From NCBI RefSeq assembly GCF_026410285.1, contig NZ_JAPMLP010000004.1:489508-553507 (forward strand): a stretch of 64,000 nt of DNA, in the 5' to 3' direction. This DNA comes from Sulfitobacter sp. F26169L. GTDB taxonomy: Bacteria; Pseudomonadota; Alphaproteobacteria; Rhodobacterales; Rhodobacteraceae. The notes under the pieces are model-generated. The model ran no database searches, had not been told where the DNA came from, and saw only the letters and a list, made by a program, of their open reading frames with translations. Both the position numbers and the translations under genes were made by a program. Positions 17,425 to 26,308 of the stretch are shown piece after piece (position 1 is the first letter of the stretch; each line of letters begins with the position of its first letter).

Positions 17425-18657
17425 CTATTCTTTCGGAGCAGGAGCGCCCCCTTCGAAATTGTTGCCGTTGACATAATCGCAAGGCGCTTCCTGCATCTCA
17501 AGATGCAAACCTGTGCCGGAATAGGGATGTGCGCGTGCCAGCGCTTCGTCTACTTCGATCCCCAAACCGGGCGCAGTAGGGGCCTGAATGAAACCGCCCT
17601 CTACGCGAATGCTTCCCTTGATCAACCGGTCGTGGAATGGCGTTTCAATTGTTTCGGCCATCAACAGGTTCGGTATGCTGACGGCCAAATGGATATTTGC
17701 AGCCCATTCCACGGGACCCGCATAAAGGTGCGGTGCCATCTGCGCGTTATAAACCTCGGCCATTGCTGCAACCTTTTTCATCTCCCAAATGCCACCGGCG
17801 CGCCCCAAAGCAGGCTGCAAAATACTGGCAGCGCCACTGCGCAATACGGGGGCGAACTCTGCTTTGGTGGTCAAACGCTCACCCGTGGCGATGGGGATGC
17901 GCACGGCATTTGCAACTTTTGCCATTTCGCTCACGCTATCCGGCGGAACAGGCTCTTCATACCAAAGCGGGCTATACGGCTCCAGCGCCTGACCCAGCCG
18001 GATCGCGCCTGCGGTCGTGAACTGCCCATGTGTGCCAAATAACAGATCGGCGCGCGTACCTACGGCTTCACGAATGGCGCGGCAAAAGGCAACAGACTGC
18101 GCGATGTCTGTCATCGCAGGCATATGCCCCCCGCGCCGCGTGTACGGGCCAGCAGGATCAAACTTGACTGCGGTATAGCCGCGATTCACAGCGTCCAGCG
18201 CACTTTCTGCTGCCATGTCAGCCGATGTCCAGAATAATGCCGGATCATGATGGGGCAGGGGGTAAAGATAGGTATAGGCCCGAACCCGCGCATTCATCAC
18301 CCCGCCCAGCAGCGCATAAACAGGCCGCTCACGCGCCTTACCCAGTATATCCCAACAGGCAATTTCCAGCCCCGAAAACGCGCCCATGACCGTCAGGTCG
18401 GGCCGTTGCGTAAAGCCTGCGGAATAGACGCGCCGGAACATCATCTCGATATTTTCCGGATTCTCCTCCGCCATATGGCGCGCAAATACATCTTCAATCA
18501 CGGTCCGCATCGCTTCAGGACCGATAGAGGATGCATAGCACTCGCCCCAGCCGGTGATCCCGCATGCTGTCGTGACTTTGACCAGTATCCAGTACCGCCC
18601 ACCCCAACCGGGAGCAGGGGGCGCCGTCACGATAACATCCAGATCCTTCAGCCGCAT
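17425..18657 (-). CDS. enolase-superfamily sugar-acid dehydratase-like protein (mandelate racemase family)
   Basis: 410 residues from the ATG at 18657, which has GGGAGGG ahead of it; an upstream ATG at 18696 is less likely. N-terminal capping domain followed by a TIM barrel. Candidate active-site features: AVKFDPAGP on the second strand, FGTHGQFT on the third, YEEPVPPDS and TGERLTT for metal-binding glutamates, and MAPHLYAGPVEWAANIHLA with the histidine base. The FDP element resembles the galactonate dehydratase subgroup. Substrate is unknown. It lies 105 bases downstream of the Zn alcohol dehydrogenase on the same strand, which may be part of one oxidative pathway. Confidence 0.82.
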   Translation of the reverse strand: MRLKDLDVIVTAPPAPGWGGRYWILVKVTTACGITGWGECYASSIGPEAMRTVIEDVFARHMAEENPENIEMMFRRVYSAGFTQRPDLTVMGAFSGLEIACWDILGKARERPVYALLGGVMNARVRAYTYLYPLPHHDPALFWTSADMAAESALDAVNRGYTAVKFDPAGPYTRRGGHMPAMTDIAQSVAFCRAIREAVGTRADLLFGTHGQFTTAGAIRLGQALEPYSPLWYEEPVPPDSVSEMAKVANAVRIPIATGERLTTKAEFAPVLRSGAASILQPALGRAGGIWEMKKVAAMAEVYNAQMAPHLYAGPVEWAANIHLAVSIPNLLMAETIETPFHDRLIKGSIRVEGGFIQAPTAPGLGIEVDEALARAHPYSGTGLHLEMQEAPCDYVNGNNFEGGAPAPKE

Positions 18658-18762
18658 CGTATCCCTCCCAAAGCTTGCGTATTCAACTGTCAGCAAACCT
18701 CTTCTTTTTTCAATAAACTCAATCAGGCACTGGGAACGGGCGCAATCGCCGGAAATGTCTGC

Positions 18763-19851
18763 TTACCTTTCGAATACAATCACATTTCTGCGTGCCGCAC
18801 CTGTTTTTGTATCCGCAATGGCATCGTTGATCTGCTCCAGCGTCCATCGTCCCGAAATCAGTTCATCCAGTTTCAGCCGCCCTTGGGTATACAGATCGAC
18901 CATCCACGGAATATCCCGCTGGATCACCACATCACCCATCTTGGAGCCGACCATGCTCTGCCCTACCGCCGCCATCACCACCGGTTCGTAGGTAGATGTC
19001 TGACCCGAATGGGGCATGCCCACCATCACCACCTTCCCCCCGTAGGCAAGGTATCTGGGCGCGGTATCATAGGCGGGAATCGCGCCGACGGTCACAATCA
19101 CCGCGTCAGCGCCGCGCCCCATGGCGCGCTTGGCTTGTGCCCATGGTTTGGCTTCGGTGGCCAGAACGCCATCGGTGGCGCCGAATTCGCGTGCGATTTC
19201 CAGTTTCTCGGCGCTCATGTCAACGGCAACAATGCGGCGCGCACCAGCTATCCGCGCGCCCTGAATTGCGTTCAGGCCAACGCCGCCAGCGCCGATCACC
19301 ACCACATCCTGCCCTGCGCGCAGGCCTGCTGCATTGACCACAGCCCCCACACCGGTAATGACACCGCAGGCAATCAATGCGGCGCTTTCCATGGGAATGT
19401 CCTTGCCTATTTTCACGACCTGCCGCTGGTCTACAACAACCGCTTCGGCAAAGGCACCGCAGGCCATGGCCTGATGCAACCTGCCACCGTCGGCGGTTTT
19501 AATCGGCCCGTGATCTCCGTCATAAGGGGTGGTGCACAACGTCGGCACGCCGCCAGCACAGGAAGGGCAGGTGCCACACGCGCGGATAAGGGTAACGACA
19601 ACACTGTCGCCCACCTCGATACCGTTCACGCCAGACCCGATGGCCGCTACGGTGCCTGCCGCCTCGTGTCCATAGACCGCCGGCAGTGATCCACCCCATG
19701 CGCCTTCGGCAAATGATATATCCGAATGGCAGATTGCAACGGCGTCCAGCGTCACTTCGACCTCGCCGGCTTCAGGCGCACGCAAGGTGATGTCCTCAAT
19801 TTTCAGGGGGGCATTGAACTCATGGCAAACAGCGGCTTTGATCTTTCTCAC
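18763..19851 (-). CDS. zinc-dependent alcohol dehydrogenase
   Basis: 362 residues, medium-chain dehydrogenase/reductase. Catalytic zinc ligands: C and H in AICHSDISFAEG and the GHEAAGTVAAIG element; structural zinc: the cysteine lobe CGTCPSCAGGVPTLC. Rossmann motif: VIGAGGVGLNAIQGAR. The GTG at 19851 has AAAGGA 7 bases before it and is preferred to a GTG at 19866. Enzymes of this type oxidise alcohols or S-hydroxymethyl conjugates with NAD; the exact substrate is not readable. The region upstream carries a TGACGTAACGT site resembling the MerR operators at 6.9 kb, so shared regulation is possible. Confidence 0.85.
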   Translation of the reverse strand: MRKIKAAVCHEFNAPLKIEDITLRAPEAGEVEVTLDAVAICHSDISFAEGAWGGSLPAVYGHEAAGTVAAIGSGVNGIEVGDSVVVTLIRACGTCPSCAGGVPTLCTTPYDGDHGPIKTADGGRLHQAMACGAFAEAVVVDQRQVVKIGKDIPMESAALIACGVITGVGAVVNAAGLRAGQDVVVIGAGGVGLNAIQGARIAGARRIVAVDMSAEKLEIAREFGATDGVLATEAKPWAQAKRAMGRGADAVIVTVGAIPAYDTAPRYLAYGGKVVMVGMPHSGQTSTYEPVVMAAVGQSMVGSKMGDVVIQRDIPWMVDLYTQGRLKLDELISGRWTLEQINDAIADTKTGAARRNVIVFER

Positions 19852-19927
19852 GGGATATCCTTTCACCTGTTCGATACAGGTTTGCGCAGATCATCTGGAC
19901 CGACAACCCCTTTTCAAGCCAATAAAT

Positions 19928-19941
19928 GTAACGTTACGTCA
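19928..19941. promoter_or_regulatory. candidate MerR-type operator upstream of the alcohol dehydrogenase
   Basis: GTAACGTTAC (19928-19937) is a perfect palindrome, and read on the reverse strand the site contains TGACGTAACGT, one base different from the sites before the MerR gene at 6.9 kb. It lies about 80 bases upstream of the alcohol dehydrogenase start, between it and the MFS gene stop. Function is inference from motif similarity. Confidence 0.4.
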
Positions 19942-21138
19942 GCTGCTTCGTCGTGTGCCCCACAGCAGCACCACCAACCCCAGAACGGCAAGGGCCGCCG
20001 ACAGCAAAAACGGCGCTCCGGGCAAGTAAACGGGCGCTTCGGCATTGGTGAAGCGTGCAAAGGTATAGGTCATCACCAAGGGCGACAGGATCATCGCCAG
20101 GGCAGAAGCAGACGTTAGTGCGCCCTGCAATTCGCCTTGGGAATCGTTTTCCACCCGTGCGGACATGATACCCTGCAACGCGGGGGGTGTGATCCCGCCC
20201 ATGGCGGCAAGCGGAGTCAGTACCAAAACCCAGAACCCCGAAGGAATAAAGGCGAGAGCCATCAGACTGGTGATGCTGAAAAGGTGGCCGGCAATGACAG
20301 TCCCCCGTTCGCCCAGTGATTTCAGGATGGGCCGGATCAGGCCGCCCTGAACAAGCGCCATCGTTGCGCCGAATACCGCCAGAGACAATCCGATGGTGGT
20401 GGGGCTCCAGTCAAAACGCTCTTTCCCGAAATAAGGCCAGACGGCGGGATAGACTGCAAATCCTATAGAATAAATGAAATACACAACCAGTAGCTGCGTA
20501 ACTCCCGGCAGTCGCCCCAAAGATCGCAGCGCGCCCAGTGCATTGGCTCGTCGCCAGCTGAATGCGCGGCGGTTCGCGACTGTCACGGTTTCCTTCAGCA
20601 CAATCCAACCGAACAGCGCGTTTGATCCCGCCAGCCCCGCCGCAAGCCAGAATGGCGCACGTGTCCCATACTCGGCCAGCAGCCCGCCCAGAATGGGCCC
20701 CAGCACAAAACCCGCGCCAAAGGCGGCGCCGACCAGACCAAAGCGCGCCGCTCGCTCGTGCGGGGCGGAAATGTCGGCCATATAGGCGCTTGCGGTCGAT
20801 TGCGTCGCCGCCGTGATCCCGCCGATAATCCGGCCGATCAACAATAGCCAGATCGCCCCCGCGACCGCCATCAGGACATAATCAAGCGCCATCACCACAA
20901 GCGCAACCAACAGGACGGGCCTGCGCCCGAAACGGTCTGACAAGCCGCCGATCACCGGCCCGAACAAGAACTGCATCACTGCAAACGTGGTTGACAGTAT
21001 CCCGCCCCACACAGCCGCTTGCGCCAATGTCCCACCGCCCAGTTCCAAAAGAAGATCGGGCATGACGGGGATAATCAGGCCAATGCCCATGCCATCGATC
21101 ATTACAGTCAGCAGAATAAAGATGATGGGCAGGCGCAC
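19939..21138 (-). CDS. MFS transporter, TCR/Tet type
   Basis: 399 residues from the GTG at 21138, five bases after the PcaB-like stop; an ATG at 21180 would overlap it by 38 bases and places extra residues before the first membrane helix. Twelve hydrophobic segments are visible. The Tet-type marks are LLTVMIDGMGIGLIIPVMPDLL in the first helix, GGLSDRFGRRPVLL as the loop 2-3 signature, and the ITAATQSTASAYMADIS segment. Tetracycline-type antiporters exchange substrate for protons. The real substrate may be an aromatic or organic acid, given the neighbouring genes. Confidence 0.8.
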   Translation of the reverse strand: MRLPIIFILLTVMIDGMGIGLIIPVMPDLLLELGGGTLAQAAVWGGILSTTFAVMQFLFGPVIGGLSDRFGRRPVLLVALVVMALDYVLMAVAGAIWLLLIGRIIGGITAATQSTASAYMADISAPHERAARFGLVGAAFGAGFVLGPILGGLLAEYGTRAPFWLAAGLAGSNALFGWIVLKETVTVANRRAFSWRRANALGALRSLGRLPGVTQLLVVYFIYSIGFAVYPAVWPYFGKERFDWSPTTIGLSLAVFGATMALVQGGLIRPILKSLGERGTVIAGHLFSITSLMALAFIPSGFWVLVLTPLAAMGGITPPALQGIMSARVENDSQGELQGALTSASALAMILSPLVMTYTFARFTNAEAPVYLPGAPFLLSAALAVLGLVVLLWGTRRSS

Positions 21139-21142
21139 TAAT

Positions 21143-22450
21143 TCAGATCGCCTTTGCGCGGGCAGCAAAAGCGCGCGCATCGACCGGCGCCTGACCTAAT
21201 GATCGCGCAGGATCGAACAGGTCTTGCGTCAATACGGGATAGGCGGCACGCGCAATCTTCTCGAGTGGCACACCTTGATCCTGCGCAGCATGGCAAAGGC
21301 GTGCTGTCTCTGCCTGCGCCTTGGGGCGGGGCATCTCGCGGGCCAGTGCGTAGGTCAGTGCCTCACCATGAATAATACCGTGACGATCGCCAAGTGTTGC
21401 CGCCATCCGATCTGTGTCCGCTTTCATATTCTGTGTGACTATTTTCGCGTGTTGCAGTGCGGATGCCGTGCCAAGCGCAATTTGGGGAAGCACCATCCAT
21501 TCGGTGAAGAATGCCGCATTGTCACCTTGATGCGCATGATGTGTGGCCGCAGAAAGAGCCGCGCGCAAGCCGTTCATCTGATGACCTAGTGCCAGCATTG
21601 CCGCTGGCCCTACGGGACCTTGTTGTCGCGAAAACGCCAGCATACGCACCTCTGCAATTTCCGGGCTGGTCAATGCAATCAATGATACACCCATACGGGA
21701 CAGTACGTTTGTAACCTGTCCCAGCCAGTCTGCAATGCGTTGGATTGGCCCACGGTCAACATGCCAGCAGCGGGCTGGGTCATTCAAACCAAGACCTGTC
21801 GCCAGACCTGCGCGGGTCTGCGCCGCCTGCGGCCCAAGTGGCGATCCGGTTCCCGCGCTGCCGGAAAGCGAGGCATACAGGGACGAAGCGCGCAAAACTG
21901 TAAGAGCTTCTACAAGATCACAAAGGGCATGTCCCCAGTCGGCCACAACCGCGCCCCAACTGGTTGGCGTGAGGCGCTGCCCGTTGGTACGGCCTGTCAT
22001 TGGGGTCTGCGCGTGTTCGCTCGCTTGCTGTGCCAGTGCTGCGATGATGGTGCGCAAATCCTGCTCGGCAAGAAGCAGCAACTGACGCAGCCGCAGCATC
22101 AATGCGGTGTCCATAATATCTTGCGATGACGCGCCCCAATGGACAAATTGCGCATGCTCGGGCGCATTCATTTCGGCGCGGAAAGCCGCGACGAGGCCTT
22201 CGACACAGTCGCCGTTTTCACCTGTAGCACGCGCGATTGCACCGGGATCGATCTGGATTTCCATCGTAGCACGTTGGATGGCTTTCGCGCTGAGGTCGGG
22301 GATGACGCCAAGGGCCGCCTGGCTGCGCGCCAATGCGCCCAGAACCAGTAGCATCGCACGCAGGGCGGCTGTGTCAGAGAACAGCCTTCCGGCCTCACCC
22401 GTAGGGAACAGGTGCGCATAAAGCGGGCTGTCAAAAACGCTTGCGGCCAT
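21143..22450 (-). CDS. pcaB: PcaB-like 3-carboxy-cis,cis-muconate cycloisomerase lacking the superfamily signature loop
   Basis: 435 residues of the fumarase/aspartase superfamily. The early conserved regions are intact: QFVHWGASSQDIMDTALMLR (catalytic region 2) and SGSAGTGSPLG earlier in the subunit core. The third conserved region, normally GSS..MP.K.NP, is missing: the sequence reads EVRMLAFSRQQGPVGPAAM, where GPVGP aligns with the end of the usual loop. This appears to be an in-frame loss of a few codons with other changes. The family converts 3-carboxymuconate to the lactone in protocatechuate breakdown. With the loop gone, activity is doubtful. The PcaD-like gene lies 90 bases upstream. 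Confidence 0.72.
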   Translation of the reverse strand: MAASVFDSPLYAHLFPTGEAGRLFSDTAALRAMLLVLGALARSQAALGVIPDLSAKAIQRATMEIQIDPGAIARATGENGDCVEGLVAAFRAEMNAPEHAQFVHWGASSQDIMDTALMLRLRQLLLLAEQDLRTIIAALAQQASEHAQTPMTGRTNGQRLTPTSWGAVVADWGHALCDLVEALTVLRASSLYASLSGSAGTGSPLGPQAAQTRAGLATGLGLNDPARCWHVDRGPIQRIADWLGQVTNVLSRMGVSLIALTSPEIAEVRMLAFSRQQGPVGPAAMLALGHQMNGLRAALSAATHHAHQGDNAAFFTEWMVLPQIALGTASALQHAKIVTQNMKADTDRMAATLGDRHGIIHGEALTYALAREMPRPKAQAETARLCHAAQDQGVPLEKIARAAYPVLTQDLFDPARSLGQAPVDARAFAARAKAI

Positions 22451-22540
22451 CAGGCTGGTTGCTCCGTTCCGAAGGAAACCAAGCCGATGTCAAAATGACG
22501 CGAAATGTGGAAGCGGTTTTTCATGATTGTAGAGCGATGG

Positions 22541-23332
22541 TCAGACATGGCCAACCCGCTTCAGGAACGCGGTGAGAACGCGCGCGTATTCTTCGGGTTG
22601 CTCCACACAGGGCAGATGGCCCGCGCGGCGGATCAGGTGAAAGTCGGACGCAGGGACCAGATCGGTTGTCTCGCGCACCAGATCCGGCGGGGTGGAGCCA
22701 TCCTCATCGCCGACGATACCAAGGCAGGGCAAGCGCAAGCCGCTGGTGGAGGTGTAAAAATCGGTGCCCGAAATCGCCGCAGAGCATCCCGCGTAGCCCT
22801 CAACAGCCTGCTGCACCAGCATGTTGCGCCACAATTCAAGCTCGGGTCTGGCGCGGAACTCTTTTGAAAACCAGCGTTCCATCACCCCGTCGGCAAGGCT
22901 TTCGATACCGCCAGTCTTGACCGCCGCAATCCGTTCGTCCCACAGGCCCGCATTGCCGATTTTGGCCGCTGTATTGCTCAGAACGATGCCGCGTATCATG
23001 TCCAGCCGCTTTACTGCCAGCCCCTGCGCAATCATCCCGCCGATACTGAGCCCGACAAACACGCAATCGCGCACCTCGAGGTGGTCAAGCAGGCGTTCAC
23101 AATCGCTGATAAGCCCGCCCATGGAATACGGACCACCCGGCACGCTGGAAAGGCCGTGACCGCGCTTGTCCCAGCGCACGATGCGCAACCCTTCGGGGAG
23201 CAGCGGCATGACCGGATCCCACAAGCGCAAATCAGTGCCCAGCGAATTTGCAAACACCACGACAGGGCCATCCGCAGGCCCGTCCACGCGGTAATGCAGC
23301 CGCACCTCGCCTGTATCGAAAATCTGCATCAT
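22541..23332 (-). CDS. pcaD: 3-oxoadipate enol-lactonase (alpha/beta hydrolase)
   Basis: 263 residues, alpha/beta hydrolase fold. The oxyanion strand is FANSLGTDLRLWDPV; the nucleophile elbow is GLSIGGMIAQGLAVKRLD; the catalytic histidine is in RRAGHLPCVEQPEEYARVL. The length and the ANSLGTDLR..W motif match PcaD enzymes, which hydrolyse 3-oxoadipate enol-lactone to 3-oxoadipate. It overlaps the upstream EEP gene by four bases and is followed after 90 bases by the PcaB-like gene. No pcaGH, pcaC or pcaIJ is in the window, so a full protocatechuate pathway cannot be shown here. Confidence 0.85.
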   Translation of the reverse strand: MMQIFDTGEVRLHYRVDGPADGPVVVFANSLGTDLRLWDPVMPLLPEGLRIVRWDKRGHGLSSVPGGPYSMGGLISDCERLLDHLEVRDCVFVGLSIGGMIAQGLAVKRLDMIRGIVLSNTAAKIGNAGLWDERIAAVKTGGIESLADGVMERWFSKEFRARPELELWRNMLVQQAVEGYAGCSAAISGTDFYTSTSGLRLPCLGIVGDEDGSTPPDLVRETTDLVPASDFHLIRRAGHLPCVEQPEEYARVLTAFLKRVGHV

Positions 23333-24522
23333 GTACCGCCTTTCAGTTTGATATGTGCCATGATCTGCCCGTGATCGGAGGCCAGCTTGTTGTACGGCGC
23401 CTCAGCATGGCTGCCATCTGTCAGATGATCGTTGAAAACGCTGAAATATTCCATCTCGCCGATGGCATCATTGTTTTCAGGCAGAAAATCGCGCGACAGG
23501 TAAATCTGGTCAATGCTTTCGTATACGCCGCCAAATGCAGCGGTAAACACCATGTCGCGCAGGGATTTGCGCGCGAACAGCTTTTCCGCTGCGTGCAGGC
23601 GCACGGCTTCTATGTCATTTGTGATCTGCTCTGCCTCAGCCTGCGAGTAGCGATCACCGCGGTGTTCAGCATCATGGCGCAGCATCCATTGATAATTTCT
23701 GAACGGTATCTCACCGCTAATGATTTCCGAACTCACGGCGTTTCCGGCATCATTGAAATCACCCACGACCATTACCGGATTTCCGGCATAAAGCTCTTGC
23801 ACGATTGCCCCGCGCAGCACCCATGCCTCGGCCATACGCCGCATGGCGGCGCGGGCCGATCCAAGGGCGCGGCCAACGGGATCATACTGTGTCAGGTCCG
23901 CTTCGGGGGCGGGGCTGCCATCAGCGGGGCGGATGAATTCACCCAGCTTTGATTTCAGGTGGCAGTTGAACACGCTTATCACCTGATCGCCGACAGGCAC
24001 ACGCACTTTCAGCACCGGACGGCTGAGGCGGCTGATGCGGAAAAAACCGCCGTCATCGCCATTGTCGGAAAATGGAATATCCAGAGGTTGCCCTAAATCC
24101 TGAATGATCTCCGGCTCGCCGACAAATCCAAAGCGCGACAGAACCGCCAATCCGGGACGGCGATTGCCCGCGTCTCCGTCGTTCATGTTGGGGGCAAACG
24201 CAATTTCAGCCTCGCGGTAACTGCCATATCCGAGCTTGTCGAAAATGGCGCGTTTGCGGTAGCGCTTGGTGCTGTCGGGCAGCGAAAAATCGTTGTGCGC
24301 GTCACCGTATGTGTCAGCCAGAGTAATTATATCGCGCAGGCTGTCTTCGTCGAATACCTCCTGAAATCCGACGATATCGGCATCCAGCGTGACCATCTGG
24401 TCGGCCAGCCAGTCGCGTTTCCATGCGTATTCTTCAGGGGTGTATGACTGGAACCGGTAATATTCCTTGTCCGCTCCGATCAGGTTCTTGACGTTGAAAC
24501 TGGCGATCGTGAAACGACTCAT
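23329..24522 (-). CDS. endonuclease/exonuclease/phosphatase family protein
   Basis: 397 residues. The EEP fold motifs are complete: ASFNVKNL, GFQEVFDED, FNCHLKSK, VVGDFNDAGN, IDQIYLSRDF and SDHGQIMAHI at the end, giving the metal-binding Glu and the His/Asp catalytic residues. Family members hydrolyse phosphodiesters or phosphates of nucleic acids, lipids or coenzymes; the substrate is not predictable. No signal peptide, so it is cytoplasmic. It overlaps the threonine dehydratase-like gene and the PcaD-like gene by four bases each, a tightly coupled operon of unrelated-looking enzymes. Confidence 0.85.
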   Translation of the reverse strand: MSRFTIASFNVKNLIGADKEYYRFQSYTPEEYAWKRDWLADQMVTLDADIVGFQEVFDEDSLRDIITLADTYGDAHNDFSLPDSTKRYRKRAIFDKLGYGSYREAEIAFAPNMNDGDAGNRRPGLAVLSRFGFVGEPEIIQDLGQPLDIPFSDNGDDGGFFRISRLSRPVLKVRVPVGDQVISVFNCHLKSKLGEFIRPADGSPAPEADLTQYDPVGRALGSARAAMRRMAEAWVLRGAIVQELYAGNPVMVVGDFNDAGNAVSSEIISGEIPFRNYQWMLRHDAEHRGDRYSQAEAEQITNDIEAVRLHAAEKLFARKSLRDMVFTAAFGGVYESIDQIYLSRDFLPENNDAIGEMEYFSVFNDHLTDGSHAEAPYNKLASDHGQIMAHIKLKGGT

Positions 24523-25487
24523 ACACGCTCCACTGCGCGGGTAAACATGGCGGGGTCCACGTTTCCGCCCGATATAACGACGATCACATCATCGCCCTGA
24601 ATCTGATCGCGCCGGAACAGCGCGGCAGCAAGCGCAACCGCCCCCCCCGGTTCGGCGACCAGTTTCAGCCGCAGAAATGCCTGCGCCATCGCGCCCAGCG
24701 CTTCATCATCGGACACAACCAGCCCCGCGCCGCACAGCCGGTTGATGACGGGCCATGTCAGATCGCCGGGTTGTGGGGTGACGATTGCATCACAAATGCT
24801 GCCCGATGTGGCGCTGTTACGTTGAATTTTACCTGCAAGAAGCGATCTGGCAACATCGTCGAAGTGCTGCGGCTCGGCAGTGCGGGCGCGCAGGGTCGGG
24901 GCGTCGGCCTCCAGCGCCAGTGCGATGCCGGCAGTCAAGCCGCCACCGCCGCAACATACAATTACATCTGCTTCCCTGATCCCCAGGGCGTTTGCATCGG
25001 TTGCGATTTCCAATCCGCAAGTGCCTTGCCCCGCTATCACTTGCGGTTCGTCAAAAGGTTTGATCAGGGTCAGGCCACGCTCCGCTCCCAATCTCTCGCC
25101 TATTTCATCGCGCGATTCCGTATCGCGGTCATAAAGGATCACCTCACCACCATACGCTTGCGTATTGCGAATTTTGAGCTGAGGCGCATCCGATGGCATG
25201 ACAATAACCGCGGAAGTGCCGTGCATTTTTGCGGCAAGGGCAACGCCCTGCGCGTGGTTGCCGGATGAAAATGCGATCACGCCTTTGGCGCGCGTTTCAG
25301 GATCAAGTGCGCTGAGCGCGCTATAGGCGCCGCGAAACTTGAAGCTGCCTGTATGTTGTAGACATTCGGGTTTGATCCAGACACGCCGCCCCGAAATCTC
25401 ATCAAGAAAGCCAGAGTTCAGCAGTGGTGTCCGCAGGGCATGACCCTCAAGCCGCTTAGCGGCCGCGCGGATCATATCAATGTTCAT
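24519..25487 (-). CDS. PLP-dependent threonine/serine dehydratase-like enzyme
   Basis: 322 residues from the ATG at 25487, which overlaps the upstream stop in ATGA. Fold type II PLP enzyme: HTGSFKFRGA carries the lysine that binds PLP, FSSGNHAQGVA contacts the substrate carboxylate, and VCCGGGGLTAGIALALE binds the phosphate. There is no C-terminal ACT regulatory domain, so it is the short catabolic form. These act as threonine or serine dehydratase, serine racemase or hydroxyaspartate dehydratase. It lies in the coupled block from 26994 to 22541. Confidence 0.88.
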   Translation of the reverse strand: MNIDMIRAAAKRLEGHALRTPLLNSGFLDEISGRRVWIKPECLQHTGSFKFRGAYSALSALDPETRAKGVIAFSSGNHAQGVALAAKMHGTSAVIVMPSDAPQLKIRNTQAYGGEVILYDRDTESRDEIGERLGAERGLTLIKPFDEPQVIAGQGTCGLEIATDANALGIREADVIVCCGGGGLTAGIALALEADAPTLRARTAEPQHFDDVARSLLAGKIQRNSATSGSICDAIVTPQPGDLTWPVINRLCGAGLVVSDDEALGAMAQAFLRLKLVAEPGGAVALAAALFRRDQIQGDDVIVVISGGNVDPAMFTRAVERV

Positions 25488-26308
25488 TGCATCTTTCCGA
25501 TCCATTCATACAGCGCATTCACCGCCTCTGGCTCGTCAAGAAAGGGGATGTGGCCACGGTCCGGCACCCGCGCGAGGATCATGTCGGGGCGGCGCTTTTG
25601 CATCTCGGCGACGGTATCCGCGCTCAGCAGGTTCGAGTTCAGACCCCAGACAAGCGCCAGCGGCAAATCGTCCATCGCATCAAAGTAGGGCCACAGATCA
25701 GGCATCATTTGATCGCCAGCGGCCAGTACGGCGTCGCGCAAGTGTTTGTCATAGGTGATGTGCAGACCGTTTTCATCCTGCGTGTAGTGCTTGCGCGATT
25801 CCTCCAGCCAGCGGCCTTCGGGCATGTTGGCAAATTCGGGAAATGCGCGCGCCATCGCGCTCGCGGCGTCTTCGTGGGTTTTGGCCGCGGGGTTGCGACC
25901 GATATAGTCTTTTATAAATTCCAAGCCCTTTGGATCAATCACGGGGCCAACATCATTCAAGGCAACGCCCAGCAGGCGTTCTTTTGCGCCCATCGCCATA
26001 CCCATGGCGTTCAGTCCGCCGCGGGAGGTGCCGATGATTGCAACCTTTTCAATGCCCAAATGATCAAGCAGTTCTATCACATCGCGGCATTCAACAGGCA
26101 GGCTGTAATTTGACCAATCGGGATCAAAATCCGAACGGCCACGTCCACGATAATCCATTTTGATCAGCCGATGACCAGACAAGTGCGGCGTGACATAGTC
26201 AAAATCTGCGGTGGTGCGGGTCAATCCGGCCAGACAGAGAATCGGCAGGCCGGTCCCTTCGTCGGTGTAGAAAAGATTTAGCCCGTCGGATGTGGTGAAA
26301 TGTGCCAT
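25484..26308 (-). CDS. alpha/beta hydrolase
   Basis: 274 residues. Oxyanion region LAGLTRTTADFD, nucleophile elbow IGTSRGGLNAMGMAMG, acid region LALVWGLNSNLLS and catalytic histidine in RVPDRGHIPFLDEP. The first strand (LFYTDEGTGLPILCL) is typical. Such hydrolases cleave esters, lactones or C-C bonds. Its start codon overlaps the haloacid dehalogenase stop in TAATG. Together with the dehalogenase upstream it might process halogenated or ester substrates, but this is conjecture. Confidence 0.85.
   Translation of the reverse strand: MAHFTTSDGLNLFYTDEGTGLPILCLAGLTRTTADFDYVTPHLSGHRLIKMDYRGRGRSDFDPDWSNYSLPVECRDVIELLDHLGIEKVAIIGTSRGGLNAMGMAMGAKERLLGVALNDVGPVIDPKGLEFIKDYIGRNPAAKTHEDAASAMARAFPEFANMPEGRWLEESRKHYTQDENGLHITYDKHLRDAVLAAGDQMMPDLWPYFDAMDDLPLALVWGLNSNLLSADTVAEMQKRRPDMILARVPDRGHIPFLDEPEAVNALYEWIGKMQ

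Noticed and set aside
18247..19689. 480-codon forward frame across the enolase-superfamily and alcohol dehydrogenase genes
   Set aside because: It spans two real reverse-strand genes and the gap between them, and its product has no recognisable domain.
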